From Linnemannia schmuckeri (taxonomy: Eukaryota > Mortierellomycota > Mortierellomycetes > Mortierellales > Mortierellaceae), in the NCBI GenBank assembly GCA_029449235.1, contig JANATG010000005.1, positions 558,001-622,000 on the forward strand: 64,000 nt of DNA. Reading direction: 5' to 3'. The notes under the pieces are model-generated. The model was not told the DNA's origin. It was given only the letters and a program-made list of their open reading frames with translations, and made no database searches. Shown here one piece after another: positions 56,673-64,000 of the stretch (positions are counted from its first letter, which is position 1; the number at the start of each line of letters is the position of its first letter). A program made the position numbers and the translations under genes.

Positions 56673-58521
56673 AAAGAAAAAAAAGACGCAAGGATAAAAA
56701 AAAAAAGAAAAAGAAAAAACCTTATGTTGCCGGTTACAAAAGTTGACAAAATGAATAGGCGAGCTACATAGGATGTTCAATCTAATAATAAAAATTCAAT
56801 TGAATGAATGGACAATAGTAATAATATACTAACTGATTGTGCCTGGCTGGATGCTCCCCTTTGCCTCTGTTTGTCTATCTATTTATCTATCTGTCTGTCT
56901 GTCTCTCTGTCTGTTTCTCATCACTCACAACAACACTGTCTGCCTGTCTCTATCAGCTCCACCGCCGTTTCGTCTTTTTCTTTTCTGCTTCTTTGTTCTT
57001 TCTCTTTCCTTTTTCTTTTCTTTTCTTTTCTTTTCTTTTTTCCTTACGTCTTTCGTCCCCCCCACGTCTCCCTCTACCCTTCCTACTTCTCTTTCTCTCT
57101 CTCTCTATAATATCTCTTTAACGTCTTTCCTTTCTCTTACTCACACTCATTAACCTTCTCATCACACTCTCTCCACTCATTCACACTTTCCTTTCCTTTT
57201 TTTTTTTTTTTTTTATTTTTTTTATTTTAATTCACTTTGTACCGTTTTCAGGTAAATAATACTTTACCTTGTCCACTCAAGAGAACAACAACAAAGCAAC
57301 AAAGCAACAACAACAACAATAGCAAAGACACATCCACCCCTTCCTTCACTCTTTCCTTGCCAACAACAACCTCCTTCTCCTTCTCCTTCCCCTTTCGTCT
57401 TTGTCGTTCCTTCTCCTCTTTTCCCTCCACCCAGGGCAGACAGACTATAGCTTCTTTTCTCTTGCGAAATACTCATTCAACCCAGCATCAACACCTGCCT
57501 GCCTTTTATGCATTCCAGCATACCATACCTACCACACCAGTATGAAAAGCACCTCCTTCCATTCATACTTTCCTTTCATCGCCCTTGTTTTCTCCTTTCA
57601 ATTGCTACTACTACTACTACTACCTGCCCACTCCCCTTCCTGGTTCCCCCCTCCTTTTATCCCTCGAACCCACCTCGTTTTACTCTCCTTAAAAAAAAAT
57701 ACTTGTCCCCTTCGTCTTCTTTATATTTTGACATATGCATACCTTATGCATACCCAGTATGCCAGCTTGCCCAGCAGCTTGCCGATCGCCTCGTCACGAA
57801 AGCGAAGCTTTTTTTCTGATTTCACGGAGCTGGCTGGTTAGGATGCAAGAAAAAGAAAAAAGAAAAAAGAAAAAAGGCTAATCGGGGTTGCGTGTCAGCG
57901 CACACGCATACTCTCACAACTAATAGCACACATACATACACTCACAAAAGAATGAAACGAAAAGAAAAGAAAAGAAGGCTAGGCCGGCTTTTCGTACTCT
58001 TTCTACCTCTCGGTCTTTTTTCTTTTTATCTTGCCCCAGGGTACAGGATGTGTGTTTGTTTGATGTATGTGTGGATGTGCCACCCATTCCTGTGGTCACA
58101 GACGGGTGGTGCTGTTTCGGTGTGTCGGAGAGATAGAAAAGAAAGGAAGAAGGGCAACTCTGGACATCGGGCTAGGTTTCTAAGCGACTTTTTCTTTTGA
58201 CAGGATTCAATGAATGGGTTCGACCCTTTCTTTTCTCTTTTGAATTGAACTCCACTCGGGATTCTTCTCTTCTCCCACTGGCTGCATTGCCTGACTAGCT
58301 GGCTAACAGGAGAATAGCCTGCCAAGCATCTTGTTCTTTCTTCTATATGACTATTTACCCAGCTTACTCACTCTCTCTTCTTTCTTTCTTCATTCTCCAT
58401 TCTCCATTCTTCATATTAGATCCCGTTTTTCTCTTTTTATCCTATTTCATCCTCTTTCATCCTTCAATCCTCCTTTTAATCCTCCTTACTTATCATTCAT
58501 ACATAGTTTGGCGGCCCACAA
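53262..58521. other. 5.3-kb gene-poor region
   Basis: No gene was recognised. Many T/A runs occur, including a 32-bp poly(A) (56639-56670). From about 56840 to 58520 the + strand is strongly CT-rich with CTGT/CTAT repeats, a likely promoter and leader for the downstream membrane-protein gene. Confidence 0.5.
56639..56670. repeat. Poly(A) tract, 32 bp
   Basis: Uninterrupted A run followed by further A-rich sequence to about 56720. Confidence 0.9.
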
Positions 58522-61401
58522 ATGGTTGTCTCTTCTTCGTCCACATCATCGCTTACACAGCAGCGAAACCTCCTGAGCCAACAGCTCCACTCCTCCCTCT
58601 CCTCCCAACATCTCAACCCCAACCCATCCTACTCCTCTTATGCCTCCTCAATAGCCTCTGCTCCAGGATCCAGGCCCTCCTCGCCCGCAGCCATGAACGT
58701 TGGCACTACCATCAATGTCCCTACTCCTCCACAATCACCCACCGCATTCCAGCTCAAAACCTTTGCCTCTTCATCCTCAGCTCCTCCTACCCCTCCTATC
58801 AGCACAGTCATCACTGTTGGCACTCCTGTCGCCCAGACTCCTTCTTCATCCACTTCCTCATATTTCCCCAATATCATCGCCCCTCAGGTGCAGCAGCAAA
58901 GTCCTTCATTGCTATCACTCCTGAACCAGCCAGTGACAAGAGCTGTGGTCGTCTTGACGGTTATCCTATCATTAGTGGGCCTCGGAGGAAAATTCCCTGA
59001 GCACTGCGTCTCGCCCTCTTATGTTCTCTATGCTGGCGAATACCTTTCCCTCATTGCATCGCCCTTTGTCATCCCATTGACGCCATCGCTCCTCGCCGCA
59101 GCCCAAGTCGGCCTGGTGTCGTCCGTTATTCTTGCTACGACTAACATCCTCTCCCTGGCTCTCTTTGAGGACCAATTGACGACTGTCTTCAATGGTGATG
59201 GTTCCAGGATCTTCCGCAACCTCTTCCTTGTCATGATGGCCCTGACCATGGCCTTGCGCACACTCATGGGCTTCGTCTTTTCCCGGGCCACTGGCTGGCA
59301 TATCCCTGAGCTCTTCTTTAGCGATTCCATGTTTGAGTGCAACTTTGGTAAGTAGTGAACCCTTTTTTTCTTTGTGAATGTGTAAATGTGAATATTGTCT
59401 GGGATCTGAAAACATACTGGGATCTGGGATGAATCAACGATTTTTTTTTACAAAACTGGTATCCACCATTTGCAGGCAGCAACAGTAGCGAACAAAAACA
59501 ATCGCAGCAAAGCAATCATCCGTATTTGTTGTTTTTGCAGGAACTGAACTAAAGCGATCCAAGGAAGGGCTTTTTTTACTGCGTCCACAGAAATACATTC
59601 CTCCTCCGCTTGAGGTCAAATGTATCTTGGAGCCAAGAGAGTGAGTGAGCAGGAAACGATGGTGCTCCTTCAGTTTATGCAGTAGATCGCAGTAATCCCC
59701 GGCACTGCCTTTAAACCCGACCACTGGCCAAAAATAACAAAAAAACGAGGGCTTTACAAAGACGACAAAAGGGACAAAGGAATGACGATGGAACAAACGA
59801 GGGTCCAAGCACTCCTGTCCAATCCTGGGATAGTTCTCGCGATCATATCTAGACTCTTTTTTATTGTTCTTTCTTTTGTTCGACAAAGACGATGGAAGCG
59901 GAGCACGCGGAGGAATCGGAGGCAAAAAAAAAGGAGACAGGGTCTGGAAAAGAGGGGGTATCACCATCATCATTGTCATCATGTGTACCATTCTTAGCCA
60001 ACAATGTCTTGACTAAACCATATGTACATTTCTATTTTTGCCATCCCTGTGTACCATAGGCCTTGCTCCTTATCTCTTTGGTCTGTTGATGGTTCAGTCC
60101 CTGTTCCCCACCTCAAACGAAAAGGCGCCTTCCTTCTGGAACATGAGGAGGACACACGTTCAGCTCATCCTCTGTCTCGTCAACGTCATCCCCAAGACAA
60201 TCGTCTGGTGGGCTGGTGCTGGCATGACCGTCGGCTTCTTTGCTTCCCTCGCCATCTCTTTCCAGCGTCGTCTGGGCCGTTGGGGCGGAAAGGTCAAGAC
60301 TTCGACTTTTGAGAAGAACGTGTGGGAGGAAGAGATCTACGAGGCTATGTTGGCAGAGGACGAATCCTTTTCCGATTCGACTGTCACCAACGATCCCTCG
60401 ACACCCTTCAAGGAAAAGAAGTCATCTCTCTCGTCCACCTGGAAGGTCATGGCGTATGTCTTGCCCACTCTGCTCTTTGTCCTCTTAATTCTCGTCGGAT
60501 GCAACCAGTACCACACCTTCAGGGAAGACATCCCCAACGATGTCATCAGCCGCACAATTGAGCCCCAGACACCCTATCTCTTGACCTTGGTCTTGATGAC
60601 TGCACCTAGGAAACGTGGAGCGACTTATATCAAGGAGACCCTTTCTTCCTACCTCGCCAACTTTCCCGATGAGGAAGTCGACTCGCTCTACTCCAGGATT
60701 CAGATCGTTGTCTACACCCATTTCACGGATTTCCCAGGATACGACGACGCAAAGGCCCACTTTGACACCATCCCAAAGGCACGCAAGCACGTCAAGTGGG
60801 TCCGCGACGAAGGTTCAGAAAAGAACCAGCGCAAGCACTTGGTCAGCGCGATCCGCAAAATTGGCACTGTTGATGAATCTGTGTACTTGGGCGTGATGGA
60901 GGACGATTTTCCCTTCTGCGATAATGGCTGGCAGGAGATGCTCAACACGATCTACAGGGCCCACACGGAGGTCAAGGACCACTGCGGCATCTTTGTTGGA
61001 ACTGGTGGCAGTGGATTGATCTTTAAGCGCTCGGTTGCATTGACTGCTTCGTTCATCCTCGAGAGCGATGTCCAGACGGCGGCGTTGGGTTTGACTGCAC
61101 CCCCACCAGATATCAGTCTTCAGGATTGTCTTATGGGCGAGCACGAGTTCTGCTCGAGCTGTGCTGGCACCTTGGTGACCAGCCGCACCCTGCTCCAGAG
61201 ACATCTTGGCTACAACTCTTCGACCAGCGGTGATGGTTACGACAAGAACCAGTTCCAGTGCGGATGGAGACAGCCCTTCGTAAGTTTCCTCACTTTTGAT
61301 CTTTTTCATGCTTTACACCCTTCTTGCGAGCTGCAGGCTAACCATTACATTATCTTATTCATCTCCAATAGAACGGCATGCCTAATGTACATACCCTCTA
61401 A
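58522..61401 (+). CDS. Polytopic membrane protein with glycosyltransferase-like C-terminal domain
   Basis: Exons 58522-59347, 60060-61279 and 61372-61401 join in frame to 691 residues. The first 130 residues are Ser/Pro/Thr-rich and disordered. About seven hydrophobic segments follow, including RAVVVLTVILSLVGLGG, LLAAAQVGLVSSVILATTNI, FLVMMALTMALRTLMGFVF and TIVWWAGAGMTVGFFASLAI, and a last one, VMAYVLPTLLFVLLILVG (near 453-471). The C-terminal 210 residues look like a luminal GT-A domain: LLTLVLMTAPRKRGATYIKE, then YLGVMEDDFPFCDNGW with an EDD metal-site-like motif, GTGGSGLIFKRS, and RHLGYNSSTSGDGYDKNQFQ. The pattern recalls MGAT4/PGAP4-type GlcNAc or GalNAc transferases of the Golgi, but I cannot assign a donor or acceptor. 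The intron between exons 1 and 2 is 712 bp. The last exon is tiny (nine codons and stop) and relies on a CAATAG acceptor. Confidence 0.65.
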
Positions 61402-62270
61402 GTTCCTCTTCCCAACGCAAGGCAATCATCTCTCTCATCTGACACCATCCCTTCGCCTCTGGATGTTGATCGTCCCCTCCTCCGACTTTATTATTCCTTT
61501 TTATTCCTCTATCTAATTCTCTTTGTCCTTTTGTTTTCTTTGCTTTTCTTGTTTCGCTTTTTTGTTTTTCTATTTTATTCTTCCCGCATATCATTATTCC
61601 CATCCTCCTCCTACCCTTAGACAAGCTTTCTTATGATTGAAAGCTATCCATTCTTCAAAATACTCGCCCTCTCCCTACTTGTCTTTCCTTTCTCTTTTTT
61701 CGTTTCCATTGTACACTATCGCCTAAATAATAAATACTATTAATTAATTGTCTCCAATACGAGAAAAAAAACCGCCCTCAACGTTTACCCACAATAGGCA
61801 GCATTACCCTTTTCAGTCTGGTGCTCAAAAGGTCTCTCTCTTTTTTCATTACTCTTTTCATGCTCATCGGTTTCAGAAGTCAGAGGCAGAAGGAGTGCGG
61901 CACATGGGTACACAGAGGTGTATGCGATACACTGCAGGAGGCAGAAGCACGTCACCAAAGGCGGTGGGAATTCTACATAGTACATACCCAACCCGGAATT
62001 GGAATTCCGGCCAGCCAGGCCAGACAAGACGTGAGGCTTGAAGAAGGAAGAGGAAAGTGTAACTGACTTTTTGTTTCTCTTTCTGCGCCCTTGACGGGGC
62101 ACGGAACAAGAGTGGAGAGGTGGATAAGGAAGCTGAGGCGGTGATTCTCGCCAAAAGAAAAAAAAAAAATGTTTATTTTCCAGACCGAAAAGAAGGACGG
62201 AGTATTTTTGTATTTGCTCTTTTTTTTCTTCACTCATTCCATCAACTCTAAGACCAAACATACATTCATA
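61402..62270. other. Intergenic region, no gene seen
   Basis: 869 bp of AT-rich DNA. AATAAA-type signals occur near 61725-61735 and may serve the upstream gene. A CT-rich segment precedes the COX4 start. Confidence 0.55.
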
Positions 62271-63327
62271 ATGTTCGCCATTCGTGCTGTTCGACCTGCT
62301 TCTGTGGTTCGTATTGTCCGCCCTTCTTCTGTTCAGGTGTCCCGGTTCTCTGCCTGTACTACCCGCTTTGGTGAGTTTCTCTTGGGACACTTTTCAAGCG
62401 CACCTCTATTTGTCGGGTTGTTTTAGTCATTGTCATGAATGGAGACAGGAAGTTGCATCCAAGGAATGCGGAGGGAGTAATACCAAAACAATACTAAACG
62501 AGTTCAATGAAAGGGGGACACATTACTGGCGTGAGAGAGCAGAATGAAGCTGGTACAGGAGAAAAAAAAAGTGAACGAACCACTAATAACATCCAAATGC
62601 CTTATTCAACAGTATATACAAGGGAGACCGTTGGAGGGACTAAATAATTTTGACGTGCATGCTCAATGCAAGATAGGTGAAGGAGGAAAGGCGTTTCTCA
62701 GGAATGGTTGATACAACATCCTGGTTTTTACGCACAAAAAAAGAAAAATGACTTCCGACACTAATCTCTCTGTTCTTCTCTCCCTCCCTCCTTCAATCAC
62801 ACCAAAACTCCCTCAACCAACAGGAGACAACCATGAGGTCAAAGTAAACCAAGGCCCTGGTGCAGCACCCGGAGCAATTCCCACAGATCTCAACCAGTCT
62901 ACCGGATTAGAGCGCGCCGAGCTGCTCGGAAAGATGGAGGGAAAAGATATCTTTGACCTGGCACCCCTCGAAGTCCACGTCCGTGGGACAAAATCTAACC
63001 CTACTATCATCCGGTCCCGCGATCCCGTCCGCTATGTCGGCTGTTCTGGTAACATTATACGTCCATTCTCCCCACCTAATTTTCATTATTGTCACGAGTA
63101 ATGGCGAAGGTTCGTATGAACGGTCTTTATCTTCTTACCGACGTCTTTTTTTTTAATACCATTTGATGGGTGGTATAGGTGTCCCGGGAGAGCACCATGA
63201 GGTGCAGTGGCTGTTGATTGACCAGAGCCACGAGTTTGACCGATGCGACCAGTGTGGAAACGTCTACAAATGGTCGGCGTACGAGCCTGACGAGAACTTC
63301 CCCAGTTCTGGTCTCCACCACCACTAA
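62271..63327 (+). CDS. COX4: Cytochrome c oxidase subunit Vb / Cox4 (zinc subunit), mitochondrial
   Basis: Exons 62271-62370, 62824-63048 and 63179-63327 join in frame to 157 residues, the usual size. The nuclear-encoded subunit sits on the matrix side of complex IV and is needed for its assembly. The N-terminus (MFAIRAVRPASVVRIVRPSS) is Arg-rich and lacks acidic residues, as expected of a mitochondrial presequence. The core carries PTDLNQSTGLERAELLGKME, GKDIFDLAPLEV and the family block RYVGCSGVPGEHHEVQW followed by RCDQCGNVYKW. By analogy with yeast, zinc ligands would be the Cys in GCSG, a His in EHHEV, and the two Cys of RCDQC. The intron after the presequence (453 bp) separates the targeting peptide from the core; all three exon joins share phase 1. 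Confidence 0.93.
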
Positions 63328-63477
63328 AGTCCCACAATCGACGAAAAAGGACTGGTGACTCATCATAACAAAAAAAAAAAAAGGGGCCATAGAAACGATG
63401 AATATCCTAGAGAAGCGAACCATTCGAAAAGCACACAGGCTACAAAAAAACCCCCCATGTACGACTCCCCCCTCTAA

Positions 63478-63483
63478 AATAAA
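63478..63483 (+). terminator. Candidate polyadenylation signal of COX4
   Basis: AATAAA about 150 bp after the COX4 stop codon; the surrounding sequence is A-rich. Confidence 0.3.
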
Positions 63484-63613
63484 TAATGCCTCAAATAATC
63501 CTTGTCTAGGCCGTTGTGCTTTGTAAAATTATTTTTCTTTTTATCTTTCGCATCTTTGGGCGCGGTGTCTACAATTAAAAAAAGAAACTGTAGCGAAGTA
63601 AAAGAAATAGACC

Positions 63614-64000
63614 TTAGCAATACCAATCAGCAAAGAAATGATCCTCGTCCAAGTCAAGAGGCGGCTCGTCTTCCCGTTGACGGACCCACCCCATCTCGAC
63701 TGGATCCTCGACATCGGCATTGAAGTCCAACACAGACGCAAACCGCATGATGGTCGCCGACGATGATGAACCAACGCCTCCAACACTCGTGGTCGATCCC
63801 AGGCCTCCAATGCTATGCTTTCCATGCGGATGATGATGATGATGGTGATGGTGATGATGATGTCCTGACGACCCTGACGCTCCTCCACTCGTACTCCCAC
63901 CCGTTGAAGAACCGGTGTTGGCATGCGACGACCGCCATGCTTGCAGGATCAAATCCATAAACTCAGACGACATCTCTCCGCATCCAAACATCCGGACCCG
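63614..64000 (-). CDS. C-terminal part of an unknown His-rich protein (cut by window edge)
   Basis: The minus-strand frame stops at 63614 and remains open to the window edge, so the 5' end lies outside. A Met at 63991 is available, but the frame continues upstream of it and the true start is unknown. Visible sequence: SSEFMDLILQAWRSS, then a Ser/Gly-rich linker, a run of 11 His interrupted once by Pro, another Gly/Ser stretch, and an acidic C-terminus DLDEDHFFADWYC. No family is recognised. The His run is encoded by CAT/CAC repeats and may reflect repeat expansion. It converges with COX4, with 286 bp between the stops. Confidence 0.5.
   Translation of the reverse strand, partial: RVRMFGCGEMSSEFMDLILQAWRSSHANTGSSTGGSTSGGASGSSGHHHHHHHHHHHPHGKHSIGGLGSTTSVGGVGSSSSATIMRFASVLDFNADVEDPVEMGWVRQREDEPPLDLDEDHFFADWYC

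Overview
The window looks like nuclear DNA of a filamentous fungus, most likely an early-diverging (Mucoromycota/Mortierellomycota-type) lineage. The reasons are GT-AG introns of roughly 70-180 bp (a few of 450-700 bp), a fungus-type Rtt109 histone acetyltransferase, a fungal GT2 polysaccharide synthase, GPI-anchored and secreted cell-wall-type proteins, many Ser/Thr/Gln/His homopolymers, and long poly(A)/(T) and purine-rich intergenic tracts. The lineage is an inference from gene style, not a database result. No transposon, CRISPR array, rRNA or virus was recognised.

Layout. 1-5.4 kb: mostly non-coding, with one possible pair of small exons. 5.5-7.3 kb (+): a GT2 (Cps1/hyaluronan-synthase-like) membrane synthase. 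7.4-14.3 kb (-): three same-strand genes, RTT109, a TEN1-like CST telomere subunit, and a large F-box/LRR protein. 14.3-18.9 kb: gene desert with simple repeats. 18.9-21.1 kb (+): anillin-like protein (AHD plus PH) in five exons. 22.5-26.6 kb (+): SERCA-type Ca2+-ATPase in four exons. 29.4-31.2 kb (+): coiled-coil protein. 33.3-38.7 kb (+): two tandem paralogues of a Cys-rich family with split GRF-like zinc modules and a RING-like C-terminus. 40.6-47.6 kb (-): two paralogous secreted proteins with an N-terminal His after signal cleavage (LPMO-like), 5.5 kb apart. 49.8-51.9 kb (-): GPI-anchored PI-PLC-X-like phosphodiesterase in six exons. 53.2 kb (-): a tRNA. 58.5-61.4 kb (+): polytopic membrane protein with a luminal glycosyltransferase-like domain. 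62.3-63.3 kb (+): cytochrome c oxidase subunit Vb/Cox4. 63.6 kb to the edge (-): C-terminus of an unknown His-rich protein.

Functional themes are chromosome maintenance (Rtt109, Ten1), cell surface and secretion (GT2, LPMO-like pair, PLC-like, polytopic glycosyltransferase, SERCA) and cytokinesis (anillin). Strong points for follow-up are: (i) the tandem split-GRF/RING-like family, which I cannot match to a described family; (ii) a Ten1 OB fold interrupted by a long acidic insertion carrying three SUMO-interaction-like motifs; (iii) a C-terminal Rtt109 motif repeated four times; (iv) tandem CDK-type SPLK sites in the anillin; and (v) an F-box split by about 135 low-complexity residues. All exon joins were worked out by hand from splice-site consensus, phase and family alignment from memory; none has transcript support here.
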